From positions 488,037-517,844 of the forward strand of contig BFEA01000014.1 of the NCBI GenBank assembly GCA_003427395.1: a DNA stretch of 29,808 nucleotides, read 5' to 3'. The stretch is from Chara braunii (taxonomy: Eukaryota; Streptophyta; Charophyceae; Charales; Characeae). This document shows, in pieces, positions 18,532 to 28,560 of this stretch. Numbering within the stretch: position 1 is the stretch's first letter; every line of letters begins with the position of its first letter. The notes below the pieces were generated by a model. It worked only from the letters and a program-made list of their open reading frames with translations. It did not search any database and was not told the DNA's origin. A program made the position numbers and the translations under genes.

Positions 18532-19023
18532 GCTACCGGTCCACAATACGAAAGCTAATCAATTGCAATCGCAAAGGTGGACCAGCCGAGGGTGTTTCTC
18601 GTTCGCTGTAGCATAGGGGGTACGGGCGGTAATACGCATATCGGACCCGCACGGGAACCGACATTTTGGGGGGGCCGAAGTCCCAGGCGCGGCTCGTCGT
18701 CGGTCGACTAGGACACATCCCACGCACCACGCGCACACCACTCTACGAATAAAAAAAATAAAACCACGCGCACACACACACATACGTACAACGCGCCATA
18801 ACACGAACAACGCGGCACAATACGAACAACGCGACAACGCTCCTAGCCCCTCAGGTAGCCGTCCCATAACTTCCCAATGCGGAAATCGAGTAGGCGTCGC
18901 GCACGAAACTTAATATAAAACAGCGCCAACGCAGGGCTAACTCATATCGACTCGCAATGCAAGCGCACGCAAGCGGTCGCAATGATGGCGTACCATGTAG
19001 TACCCATACTCACGCGGTCCTCA
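18532..19023. other. Non-coding stretch without recognisable gene
   Basis: GC-rich with many ACGCG and CACAC motifs (about 18,720-18,850) and a TATA-like TATAAAA near 18,912. I see no coding region or RNA gene. Confidence 0.4.
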
Positions 19024-19083
19024 TTAATCTCAAGGGTCGCGTTCGACACTCAAGTGTCGGCCGACACGCGCCTTGAGGGTTAA
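19024..19083. repeat. Long bulged stem-loop with flanking 8-bp direct repeat
   Basis: TTAA, CTCAAGG, CGCGT and CGACACT on the left pair in order with AGTGTCG, ACGCG, CCTTGAG and TTAA on the right, about 23 pairs with small bulges. TTAATCTC occurs at both 19,024-19,031 and 19,080-19,087, like a target-site duplication of a tiny foldback insertion, although the first copy overlaps the stem. Confidence 0.65.
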
Positions 19084-19233
19084 TCTCTCGACGTTGGACA
19101 ATCGCCATGCGCGGTTGAAGACCACACACCCTCTTCTACACCCTTATCCAGAGCGGGTGGTACACAGGTCCAGAGCCTGTGGTGGTAGTCGTCTCTCGCG
19201 GCCTTAGGGGTAAGTCCTCCCCGGGCCTGGGCG

Positions 19234-19254
19234 AAAGTCAAGGGGTTTGACTTT
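19234..19254. repeat. Stem-loop, 8-bp perfect stem
   Basis: AAAGTCAA (19,234-19,241) pairs with TTGACTTT (19,247-19,254) around GGGGT. Confidence 0.6.
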
Positions 19255-19582
19255 GACGGCTGCCACGGACTACAACGTCCAACCATAATAATACCTAACG
19301 AGCAACCAAGACACCCATGAAAACATAGAGATGGGCTAGGGCAAAGACCCCCCTTGTCTTAAAAAGGAACCATGACCTTGGGGTACCCTCCCCCTCTATG
19401 GTTGGTGCCAGCGGCCTACAATAATCCAAGCGCTGTACCTACGTGCGAGCCCGGCGATCCCATAACTTTTAGACGCTGGGGCGGCGAGGCGTCGCGCGCA
19501 GGGCTCTGATATAAAAGTGTGCGGCCGAAGGCCAATTCTACACCGATCACTGATGTCAATCATACATGGTATACGGCTCCGG

Positions 19583-19661
19583 CCTCGCGATATTGAATGG
19601 CTAAAGGAACACGTCGCGGGGGGCGGTTACCCCTCACGATATTGAACGGCTGAAGGACACG
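19583..19661. repeat. Direct repeat, ~31 bp with 49-bp period
   Basis: CCTCGCGATATTGAATGGC... (19,583-19,613) recurs as CCTCACGATATTGAACGGC... (19,632-19,661) with a few transitions. A third fragment, CCTCGCGACA, starts at 19,671. Confidence 0.75.
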
Positions 19662-19722
19662 CCGTTCGTCCCTCGCGACATTTCCGCCTTTCAGGTGGGG
19701 TGTCCCGCTGGCCAATGTAAGG

Positions 19723-19761
19723 AGGCTCTATGCGAGGGGAGACTCCTCCCCTTCAGAGCCT
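19723..19761. repeat. Two-part stem-loop
   Basis: AGGCTCT (19,723-19,729) pairs with AGAGCCT (19,755-19,761). Inside, GAGGGGAG pairs with CTCCCCTTC with one bulged base around a 4-nt loop. Confidence 0.65.
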
Positions 19762-19773
19762 GGGGCTTGGGAT

Positions 19774-19808
19774 GTCCTGGACAAGGACCTTGAGTCCCGG
19801 CCCAGGAC
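19774..19808. repeat. Stem-loop, 7-bp perfect stem
   Basis: GTCCTGG (19,774-19,780) pairs with CCAGGAC (19,802-19,808), directly after the previous hairpin. Confidence 0.5.
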
Positions 19809-20351
19809 CAACGTCCGACTAAAGAAGCCCCAAGACGCAAATAGATAGAAGGGAGGGTCTTCCCTGTCCCACAATCTCAACTTTTACGCGGGTGTTAACA
19901 TGGCCCCTTAGGCCTCCCGAACTCTCATCGTACGTATACCCACGCATACATACAAAGGGGGATAGAGTTGTGACGATCACTTCTCACAGGCACAGCGGGA
20001 TTCTTTACAACCATGTATACATATACGGAGTCGCAGACAGTCCAAATCCCAAATCTGACTCACAGGACATACCTGCAATCACACCAAGAATCAAACGACA
20101 AAGCACGCACTACACAAAGTCAACCCCAACCATTCTCTATGCTCATACCCCTTCGCTTTAGCCATGCAAGCCCCAATCGTCGATCCAACCAACCTTAATT
20201 AAATAATCAGTACCTTTGTTAAATGGCCATTCAATAAAAGTCCGGGTGAAACCCTTAACAAACAGTAAAACCACCAGGGCTGAAGCCTTTTTAGGTTGAG
20301 TATGGAGGGTGAGTTGAAGTTGAGTCGAAGACCGACGAATCGGCAACCGAC
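19809..20351. other. Non-coding stretch without recognisable gene
   Basis: Short open frames on the plus strand (19,892-20,198) overlap in two phases and have no recognisable domain. Around 20,190-20,260 there is an AT-rich patch with AATAAA. Nothing else is supported. Confidence 0.4.
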
Positions 20352-20370
20352 CTGTTATCAGTGATAACAG
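20352..20370. repeat. 19-bp perfect palindrome
   Basis: CTGTTATCA and TGATAACAG flank a single central G. Such a symmetric site could be a protein-binding operator-like site or a hairpin. No nearby gene explains it. Confidence 0.6.
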
Positions 20371-20478
20371 AATGTGATCCTTGTAGGATCGAGCTGAAAC
20401 TAGCCCCAATCCTGAATCAAACGATCAAGAGGACCTGTAACACAGGACAGGCCAATTCTGAAACTGAAATCATAGGTG

Positions 20479-20499
20479 TATGGAGAATAGAACTCCATA
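20479..20499. repeat. Stem-loop, 7-bp perfect stem
   Basis: TATGGAG (20,479-20,485) pairs with CTCCATA (20,493-20,499) around a 7-nt loop. Confidence 0.5.
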
Positions 20500-20639
20500 A
20501 CACATTCTCACTCAGATCTTCCTAGTTAACTAGACCCGAACCTACCTTTAAGCAGCGCCCAACGCAAAGGCAGACCCTCGCATAATCTCCCCTATACAGG
20601 GTGGATCGCCAGAATCGCCACCTGTCAAAATATAATCTA

Positions 20640-21255
20640 ACTCCTCTAAATCAAGAAAATAACGGCAGCGCTTCCCGTAGGAAAAGTGTCTTTTCAGAAT
20701 TCATATAAGCCCAAATATAAAAGCAAAAATAGTCCCTAACTCTATAAAGTCAAATTTTGCCTAACTCCCTGAATTAGTAAAAATTTGGGCAGCATTCCCT
20801 TTAGAAAGGGGTACTTCCCAGATTTATACTAAGTCAGATATGAGCTCAAAAGACTACTCAAGTCCAACTTAGACAAAATTTAACTAACTCCTTAGTTTCA
20901 CAAAAATTTCGGCAGCGCTCCCTATAGAAAAGTGTTATTCCAAAATTTATACGAAGCTAGGCCCAAAACTTGAAGGTAACTTTGACTTCTTAAAGTCCAA
21001 TTTCGTCTAACTCCCTAAATTAGCAAAAATTTTGGCAGCACTTCCTTTAGAAAAGGAGACTTTCCAAATTTTTACTAGGTCAGATATAAAGAAACGACAA
21101 GTTGAACTTTGACAAGTCAAAAATTGACTAACTTCTTGGATTTGTAGAAATTTCGGCAGCGCTTCCCGTAGAGAAAGTAGCTTGCCAAAATTTATACAAA
21201 GCCAGAAAAGATCCCCGAAAATGCAAAAATTGACCTAAGTAAAAAAACTTAGCTC
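20640..21255. repeat. Tandem repeat, five ~122-bp units
   Basis: Each unit carries a GGCAGCRYTYCC-type core at 20,664, 20,788, 20,911, 21,034 and 21,155, spaced 121-124 bp. Around it the order is conserved: CTAACTCC, a short AT spacer, AAAATTT, the core, TAGAAA, then an ATTTATAC-like motif. Units are diverged (transitions and small indels). Tandem repeats in the untranslated 3' part of plant Ty3/gypsy elements are known and can seed satellites. This block lies about 3.2 kb before the polypurine tract of element B. Confidence 0.85.
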
Positions 21256-21482
21256 AGAAAATGCAGAAATTGACCTAACTCCTATCGCTCTAGCACGTGG
21301 CGAGCCTCTAAAGCAACTACCTGCCAACCTGAAACCCAGATCAAGTAGTAATCTCACTCAACCACACTCAGGCCAAACCACAAAGGTAAGTACTCTCACC
21401 ACCCCCAAGCCAATTTGAGCAAACAATAGTTCATAATCTTTCAGTGAGTTATCCCCTCATACCCAACTTACATAAGGCATAG

Positions 21483-22420
21483 GTCAGGGCACCTGAACTT
21501 ACAGAGCGCACCCAACTTAGCTAGACCTAAAGTCAGAATACCTCAACTTATAGAGCGTTCTGACTCGGCCAAGTATACACAAATAGAGGGCACAACTACT
21601 TCTCTCTTCTTTTGGGCATATGACTAGACCACTCTGGTCGCCCTGAATTGTTTAATAGCCAATTTGTATATACCTCTCTGAACTTAGTCTTCAAAGGGAC
21701 ATAAGGTCGAGCCGCTCAACTTAGAACATTGCTCAGCCTGCCCAAGTTTACCTCAAGTTATATCTCTTAATTATACTCTCTTCAGTTGTGATAAGCTATA
21801 GTCAGGCTACCTACTTATAGAGCGGTCTGACAAGCCTGTTCATAATAGCATAGTAAATACAATATAGCCAAATTATGTCCATTGGGTTCCAACATGTGCG
21901 AGGCATTGGGTCATACTACCTAAACTTATAGAGCGGTCTGATCCTCAGCCAGGTTCGTTTCTCTCTGATCCAATTTGTGCGAGGCAGTGGGATAGGCTAC
22001 CTAAACTTGTAGAGCGGCCTTCCCCCTGCCAGAATTACTTCCTCAGAACAAAACAAGAGAAGGGTTGAACCATCTAAACTTATAGAGTGGTTCAGACCTC
22101 CTTGTTCAGAACCAAAAAATCTGAGAGAGTCCCAAACAAAACAAGGCAACCTAAGGTACCTAAACTTATAGAGCGCCTTGGGTTCCTGAAAGCCACCCAC
22201 AGTCAAACCCTCACAAGCCAGAGCAGCCAGGACACCTAAACTTATAGAGCGTCCTGACCCTCCAAGCAATTCACAGCACCAGCTCTCCCCAAACTTATGG
22301 GGACATCCCAGCCTCCCGAGCTTCAGGCTACCTAAACTTATAGAGCGGCCTTAGGCTCCATGCAAACCAAAAATAAACAAAGCGCTAGGCTTCCCCAAAC
22401 TTAAGGGGACCTCCCAGCCT
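21483..22420 (+). repeat. Array of ~12 stem-loops with conserved AACTTA loop and changing stems
   Basis: A core close to ACC-CTA-AACTTA-TAG-AGCG (family reads ACCTAAACTTATAGAGCG) recurs near 21,493, 21,541, 21,714, 21,808, 21,920, 21,999, 22,072, 22,159, 22,235 and 22,330. A CCCC-flanked variant lies at 22,287 and 22,393. Each core sits between arms that differ from unit to unit but are complementary within the unit: AGTCAGAA/TTCTGACT (21,531/21,558), GTCAG/CTGAC (21,801/21,827), a 13-pair stem (21,983-22,030), TGAACCA/TGGTTCA (22,066/22,088), an 11-pair stem (22,145-22,186), CAGGAC/GTCCTG (22,228/22,251), GAGC..AGGC/GCCT..GCTC (22,318-22,358). The inner CTA/TAG pair becomes CTG/CAG at 21,493. 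Some units are weak (21,493, 21,709). I know no named family with this design. It may be an RNA structure of element B or a family of short inserts. Confidence 0.8.
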
Positions 22421-22658
22421 TAGTGACCCAGACAACTTGCACACAATACTGCCTTCTTCCCAACCTCCCCCTGGATGCAACTCATTTCGTTCACAATCTG
22501 CTTTCAGGCAATCAACAAAACTGAAACCGAGATTGCACACACACTCCTTTACTTCAGTCCAACTTAAGTCCTTACAGTCAGACCAAAATAAAAGTACAGG
22601 ATGCAGGCAATACACTCAGTCAAACGTAGAGAGATGTATAGGTAGGGGTTATAGTTGG
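22421..22658. other. Non-coding stretch after the stem-loop array
   Basis: Overlapping open frames on both strands (22,385-22,760) without recognisable content. Nothing else is supported. Confidence 0.35.
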
Positions 22659-22659
22659 G

Positions 22660-22670
22660 TTTATAAAAGG
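22660..22670 (+). promoter_or_regulatory. TATA-box-like sequence
   Basis: TTTATAAAAGG on the plus strand matches a strong plant TATA box. About 30 bp downstream the composition changes to C-rich, as after a start site. Whether it drives a transcript is unknown; it could equally be an LTR-like promoter of a decayed element. Confidence 0.4.
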
Positions 22671-24461
22671 AGTCAGGGAATTACCACTCAGTTCCCTGCC
22701 TCCAGGACCCCGCCTGAGTCCCGGCAGAGCTCCCGCAATCGGTGGGGCAACCTCCCATAGAGGCCTTGGTGCGGGTTACGGGCCACACGCCCGCCTGCCG
22801 CCCTCCTCCCAGAACCAAGGACCAGACTTAGAGTCAGGGAGGCAGAAAGAGAAGTTTCAGACTCTCAGATTCAAGAAAGAACCACTCAGACTCGCTTGAG
22901 AGAGTCTTCAATCCTTCCGCGTCTGAGGGCCCCGCAATGGCAGCCTAGTGACAACCGCTTGATCCAACCCCAGTCACGCTGCCGACGTCAACCCTCCCCT
23001 TCTAATCATGCCCAAGTACAATCACTGCCTTGTGTAAAAACCGTACCCCGGCCTCGCTCACAAACCCCAAGCTGCCCTGAGCCTTACCCCCCTTTCTTGC
23101 TGCCTCACGCACTGCGGTCACTAGAACAGGCAGCCGCCAGTCGACCACGCAAGCCTCCAACCCCACAGCTAGCTTCACGTTACTCCCATTGGCAGGTTGC
23201 GCAAGCCGAAATGAATACTCCGCCAGACCGCGGAAAGACACTCCTTAGTAATCCAACCTCCCTCTCGATACAGTTGTGTCGGCCCTACACAAGCTAGAGT
23301 GAACCTTCCGCTACCCCACGAAGAAATGCTCCATTCTGCAGCCGTGCGCACAGAAACGCAGGAAGGTGTCGGTTCCGTCAATAGGATGAGCAGCACATCG
23401 GCCTAGTGGTGAGCCTCCAACCCCGCGGCTCACTCCTCCCCGCCACTGTCTTCATTCGGAGGAGCGTCACACTGGCCAAAAGGTAAGTCGCCCACCCCTC
23501 AGTTCGCTTCCGGTTACTTGTTCAACAAAATGAGGAAAATTACGTGAATCTTCCGCTAGAACACGGAGAGATACAGATTCGACGATTTCCCTCCTTCAGG
23601 CGCAGCTCTTAACGCCCATACTGCTTGATCTAAGCCCCAACCCACGAATCCGACTCCCTCATTAGTCTCCCTCGCCCTCAAAGCCTCTAGAATGCCCTTC
23701 CCCTTTTCCGATTTCATCAAAGATCCGGTGAGTATCGTGTTGCACGCTTCCCCTATCCCCGTTTCTCAACACCTTCGCGCAGCGTATAAGTCACACTGCG
23801 CAAAAACTACTACTCTGCTGCTAGTTCTTACCACCCCAATGGATTCGCCCTGACCCAAACCATCAGATTAGCTTCTCCCCCCCCCGCCCGAGTTCTCAGA
23901 GAATCGAGTAATAATCTCGATTTCTCCTCCCTTCTTCCTTAGCTCCCACCATAGCCTGACGCACCATCTTTCTCTACTAACTCCATATCCGCTAACCTAC
24001 CGCCCGAACCACCCTCACTAATAAACTCGCCATGGCCAAAAATGCTAGGAACGAGCCCTTATTCGCCCGTTTCCGTCGAGGAACGGGCGTAAAACCGTCT
24101 TCCCTCCGGTCATGGCTCGTTGCTCCTTCTTCGTTGCGCCCCTCCTATCTCGCATGCACCCCACACCAGATTGTGTCCCGGTTCACCTCCTTCACAATGG
24201 TGCCCGCCACTCCGTTCTCCGTTTTTCAACCGGCCCTGCTGTCCGTCGGTCCGCCCGGAAGCACGCAACAAGAGGTGAGCGAGCAAAGAATCCAAAGCAC
24301 TCGGGTCTCCGCTTGACTTATGCGTGTCAGTTTCGCGCCGGGGCCACGCCGAACTTCTCTGTATCGGCCCGAATCCCCCACGGGTGTCCCAATACGATCC
24401 TTCGTGGCCGTACCCCAAATTATCTCCCTTCAAATCCCGATAATCGCTCGTCGAGGTCATC
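22671..24461 (+). other. C-rich non-coding region with diverged ~250-bp repeats
   Basis: GCCTCCAACCCC recurs near 23,153 and 23,411, and a GTGAAYCTTCCGCTA motif near 23,300 and 23,544, showing two diverged ~245-258-bp units. A possible older third copy is near 22,900. A 54-codon frame starts at 23,692 but contains a GTGAGT donor-like site and has no recognisable domain. Another short frame starts at 24,032 (MAKNARNEPLFARF). By position this is the 3' untranslated part of element B, just before its polypurine tract. No protein is claimed. Confidence 0.4.
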
Positions 24462-24479
24462 AAGAATGGGGGGGGGGGG
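24462..24479 (+). other. Polypurine tract of element B
   Basis: AAGAAT followed by twelve G lies 4 bases before the TGTC start of the LTR at 24,484. A purine run at the 5' edge of a 3' LTR is where plus-strand DNA synthesis is primed. It marks LTR B as a 3' LTR of a plus-strand element. The 12-G run also could be an assembly-sensitive site. Confidence 0.65.
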
Positions 24480-25439
24480 CTGCTGTCAGGCGGCTCCAAT
24501 GCTACGCCGCCCTTTACTTCCTTTCTGAGGGCACGCGGTGAGACCCTCACCCAACAATATTCTACCTGGCCGGGCTTCATCAACTGTGCCGCGAACCCAC
24601 ACAGGGACCAACTGGGCAGACGATATTTACCTACCAGGCGGCGTGAGGGCACGCCGGAGAACCGCGCGGCGATATCATCACTCGACGTTATTCACGTGAC
24701 CGGGACACACCGACCATGAAGCAGACCGACACTGTGAACGAGGGGCCTACTTTATCCGGTCGGAACTCACCGACCATGGCGAGGGCCGACACCACGGGCA
24801 AGGGGCCCCATTGGACCAGTCGAGTTCCCTTCCGAAGAGGCGGTCCCGCCAGGACGCGGGTGAGGGGACCAATTTTCAGTTGCGGGCCCCACCTGGATTT
24901 TTCCCTAAGGGCGGTACCGCTGCTACGTGGGGACCGCCTAGGCCACGGGCACGCTTGGGACAGGCTCGGGGACAGTTGCGGCACCAGGGCGCTGCAAAGG
25001 GCCCAGTTCCTGACTGGAAGGCCCTTTCCACCGGGGACTTTTCGAGAGCCCAATCAGGCCCGGGCATAGGCCAGGTACCGAGGCGCTGCAAGTTGTCGGC
25101 TGCCTCGGTGCACCCAAGGCCGGAACACACACTTGTGAGAAGGGCCCGGCAGAGTACTTAAGCTCAACCGGGCCCAGACGCGGGACATTCTTCGCATGCA
25201 CGTACAGGCGCACGGGAGGCGGGCACGGACTTCTCACATGTGAGATCAGGCGCACAGGAGGAGGGGCGCACGAGAGACACGAGCAAGGCAGGGTGCGAAC
25301 GGACGGGATGCACGAGCCACAGGAGGACTGGAGTATAGGAGACAACGCGCCAGGTAACCACGCACAAGCCGTGCGCACTAGAAGGGAGCGCGCGCCATCG
25401 CGCGAAGAGAAAACAACGTACGGGATAGTTGGCGCTGCA

Positions 25440-25640
25440 CACACTTGCGCACAGGTGAGCGCGCGCACACTTGCGCCCACAACTGCGCACACTCTCGTGC
25501 GCAAGCGTGTACACTCGGACACATCTGCGCGCACGGCTGCCCACACTTACGCACATCTGCGCACACACGGGCCCACCCTTGCGCACATCCCACTCCCGCT
25601 CCCGCACACATTTGCACACATCCGCGCGCTCGCACACGCA
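25440..25640. repeat. Alternating GCGCACA-rich stretch in LTR B
   Basis: Short units such as TGCGCACA recur many times, the inverted counterpart of 16,320-16,540. The alternating purine-pyrimidine run favours Z-DNA. Confidence 0.55.
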
Positions 25641-25755
25641 TACCAGCGGACACCGGGCGCTCGCTACTGCACGCGCACTCGCGGAAAGTGGGTTTAACGA
25701 AGGAGGAGGTGTGCGCGACATTGCGCCCCATCGCACGCCGGTACCGTGCACGTGA

Positions 25756-26035
25756 GAGGAGCACCGCGGGGAAGCCGCGCGTTCTATCGCACACCCGCTC
25801 ACGTGAGAGGAACACCGTGGGGAAGCCGCGTGTTCTATCGCGCACCTGCGCACGTGAGAGGAACACCGCGGGGAAGCCGCGCGTTCTATCGTGCACCTGC
25901 GCACGTGAGAGGAGCACTGCGGCTAAGCCGTGCGTTCTATCGCGCACCCGCGAATGTGAGAGGAGCACCGCGGGGGAGCGTTGCACATCATCGCGGCACT
26001 CGCGCACGAGGGAGGAGCACCGTGGGGAAGCCTCA
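25756..26035. repeat. 51-bp minisatellite x 6 inside LTR B
   Basis: Units with an ACGTGAGAGGAGCACCG core and a GGAAGC end recur with ends at about 25,771, 25,822, 25,873, 25,924, 25,976 and 26,027. LTR A has only four. Confidence 0.88.
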
Positions 26036-26639
26036 CACTTTATCACGCACCCGCGCGTACGGGGGGGGGAGAACGAGACAGCTAGGGAGAAGCGCGCACT
26101 AACGCGCGCTCACGCACGACTTGACCGGGCAGTCGGGAAGGAGCTGCTCGCTACACTGCTAGCCGCATACCTTCGCGGACCTGCGGATACGAGCTGCGGG
26201 GAGGGCGCGTGATGCCATGCGAATGTCCACACATTCGAGAGGGAGAACAGCATGTGTGGCCACATGTACGATCGCGCAGCTGCGGGAGCCCGTGAGCGAC
26301 TGCGCCAGCAGTACAATGAGATCACACTCGCTCACTAGCGGGATCAGCGTGGAAGAGCTCCTTTCCGCTGTGCATCAAGCGCAGATATGACACAGTCAGC
26401 CTGCAGTGCCCGAGCGTCACCCAAGGCAGCGTCTTTGAGTGCGCGTCCGAACCACCGGATTGTGCCACCCTTCTGACCGGGTGCACCCATCAGGCGAAGT
26501 GGACTACCTAGGGGGGCTGATGACGGGCCACCGAGCAGGTCGAATGGGGCCTTTCTTTACGGTTGGAGAGTCGGCCTGCACACGGTCGTCGATTATTGTG
26601 GGGGCTCTGGGGCACGAAAGGGGACGCTAGACTGAAGTG

Positions 26640-26975
26640 GGCCTGCTCCTGAGAGGACGTTTTCCAGAGCGGCCTTCGTTCCGTGTGGTCACTACTACCG
26701 AGAGGACGTTTTACCGAGCGGCCTTCGTACCGTATGGTCACTACTGCTGAGAGGACGTTTTACCGAACGGCTATTTTGCCGAGTGATCACTTTTGCCGAA
26801 CGGACGTTTTAACGAGCGACCATTGTACCGTGTGGTCACGCTTACGGAGAGGGTACATTTTACCGAGCGGGTACTTTACCGAGAGGGTACTTCGCTGTGC
26901 GAAGGCTTTACAGTGCGGGTACTTTACCGAGTGGATACGTCATCGAGCGAACATTTTACCGAAGGGACACTATCC
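26640..26975. repeat. Degenerate TTTACCG minisatellite inside LTR B
   Basis: The inverted counterpart of the CGGTAAA block in LTR A: TTTTACCGAGCGG-type units with variable spacers. Confidence 0.75.
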
Positions 26976-26979
26976 CGAA

Positions 26980-27160
26980 GGGGTACGTTCGAAGGGGGCT
27001 TCTCGAGGGGGTATTTTCGTGAAGTGGGTTTTCCGAAGGGGTACGTCCGAAGGGGGCTTCTCGAGGGGGTACTTTCGTGAAGTGGGCTTTCCGAAGGGGT
27101 ACGTCCGAAGGGGGCTTCTCAAGCGGGTACTTTTGTGAAGTAGGTTTTCCGAAGGGGCAC
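26980..27160. repeat. 58-bp minisatellite x 3 inside LTR B
   Basis: Units ending in CCGAAGGGG recur every 58 bp. They are the inverted counterpart of 14,895-15,068. Confidence 0.85.
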
Positions 27161-27625
27161 ACCCGAACTATGGTCACGGCGGATCTGGAGCTTTGGCCCC
27201 GATGGGCGAGGGAGGCTACTTCGGACACTGAGAGTTCGAGCACTGTTCCTTGGGATCGACGGGCGCGTTTCAGGCGCCACCCAATCGGGAGGAGGATTAT
27301 GCGACGTTTGTTGACTAGGTCTGTAGGGACTCAGACCGACTTCTCAGACACAGGGGCGAGGTGTACGGCTGAGGCCGGAACGAGTGTTTCACATCCTATT
27401 GTTTTGGACTGAATGCAACTACTTCTGTTATTTCTGCCAGACAGTGTCTCATAAGTTCCTTCTTGTATTGGTCACGGTCGGCTACGGTACTTGTATTTGT
27501 TGATGTGGATTGACATGTTTTGTGCAGGTTACAGGAGCCCCGACCGACCCTCCCGCAGGTGACAGACGCGGCGCGATGCATAGGGTTCGGACGGCGTGCC
27601 GGCAGACCCCTTCTACCAGTCGACA

Positions 27626-28212
27626 CCGCGTTATGGGAGAGCTCGGGGAATCGAGCAGCCCGTTCATACCCCAGGACCAACCGTCGCCACGAGCACGAGT
27701 CTCCTTGGCGACACCAATGACAATTAAACCGCGGTCGCGAGGTGGTGTGCACAACAGACCAGGGCAACACCGTGAGGTCGGTGTACGGCAAAATTAACAG
27801 TGGTGACGCAAATCGCTCGATCAGCACAAACCCACTCCCGCCTATGTGGCACGCCTGAGTCGGATTGTAAAGGTGAGTTGGCTCAGTGCGCCGCAACAGG
27901 CTCCGCACGTCCGCATCGCAGTATATGCCATTGTCGTCTACGATCGGGAATTGAGGAAGCACGTTGTGACGCTTTGAGCCAAGGTCCAAGCTCGGTTCCC
28001 GGCCCATGCTTCCATGCGTCGGGACGAAACCTGACTTCATGCACGAAGACCGCTGAAGACGGATACGCCCAGCTCCCTTTCTCTATCTCTTATTGGTGAA
28101 CGAGGTGTCGGGCACCCATGGTGGATATAGAGAGGTCGGCCGCCTCGCCGGAACGCGGGTGACCGATCTTTCCGGAAGTATCCGCCTCCTCCTGGGGTCC
28201 CGACCAGCGACC
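27626..28212. other. Flank of LTR B without recognisable gene
   Basis: A 214-residue minus-strand open frame (27,396-28,040) straddles the LTR end, so it cannot be a conserved gene as a whole. Its part outside the LTR has no recognisable domain. Other frames overlap it. Nothing further is supported. Confidence 0.4.
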
Positions 28213-28233
28213 GAGAGAGAGAGAGAGAGAGAG
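28213..28233. repeat. GA microsatellite
   Basis: About ten GA units in a row, followed by GGAGG. Confidence 0.9.
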
Positions 28234-28560
28234 GAGGTAGGTGCGTATCACACACACGCTCGTGCGATTTGATCAAAAAGAAGGGAGACGGGAAGAACCA
28301 TCGTATTCATGCCCTTGTGCAAGCAATCGACACTCAATTCTTCCGCTCATTCGACACAGAGGCGCATACCCACACACATACCCAGAGAGCCTTCAATGAA
28401 ACTATCAACATCCATAGATTGTCACACCCGACATCCATAACGGACTACCCAACCTTTGAAGTCATACACACATCACACTGGGACAAACCAGCAATGGACA
28501 AAAAGCTTCGTCTTTAAATATACAGAATTCTCACGACTGGCCACTTTGGGCCCAGTCCCC

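Larger units (their letters stand above)
24484..27625 (+). mobile_element. LTR of element B (3' LTR, plus orientation)
   Basis: It starts TGTCAGGCGG and ends AGTCGACA. It is the inverted partner of LTR A, about 60 bp longer, mainly through minisatellite copy differences. The polypurine tract on its left says it is a 3' LTR; no primer-binding site follows 27,625 (next bases CCGCGTTATG). So element B enters from the left on the plus strand. Its 5' LTR and coding region are not in the window, or were deleted. Apparent open frames (e.g. 25,445-26,212, 25,164-25,904) overlap antisense and are repeat artefacts. Confidence 0.78.

Noticed and set aside
20605-20622. Minus-strand TGGCGATTCTGGCGATCC as a primer-binding site after a GACA end
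   Set aside because: It resembles a tRNA-Arg-type site for only about 7 of 9 bases, and no LTR partner is visible. Far weaker than the tRNA-Asp site at 14,408.
21483-22420. CRISPR array
   Set aside because: The repeat is short, spacers vary in length, the arms complement each other within units, and the context is a plant retrotransposon region without cas genes.
25164-26212. Open frames of over 220 residues on both strands in LTR B (and 15,985-16,766 in LTR A)
   Set aside because: Mutually antisense, GC-rich and Arg/His/Ala-rich with 51-bp periodicity. Compositional artefacts.
14427-27625. Foldback DNA transposon with 3-kb terminal inverted repeats
   Set aside because: The primer-binding site beside one arm and the polypurine tract beside the other show that the arms are LTRs of two oppositely oriented elements. 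No target-site duplication flanks the whole unit.
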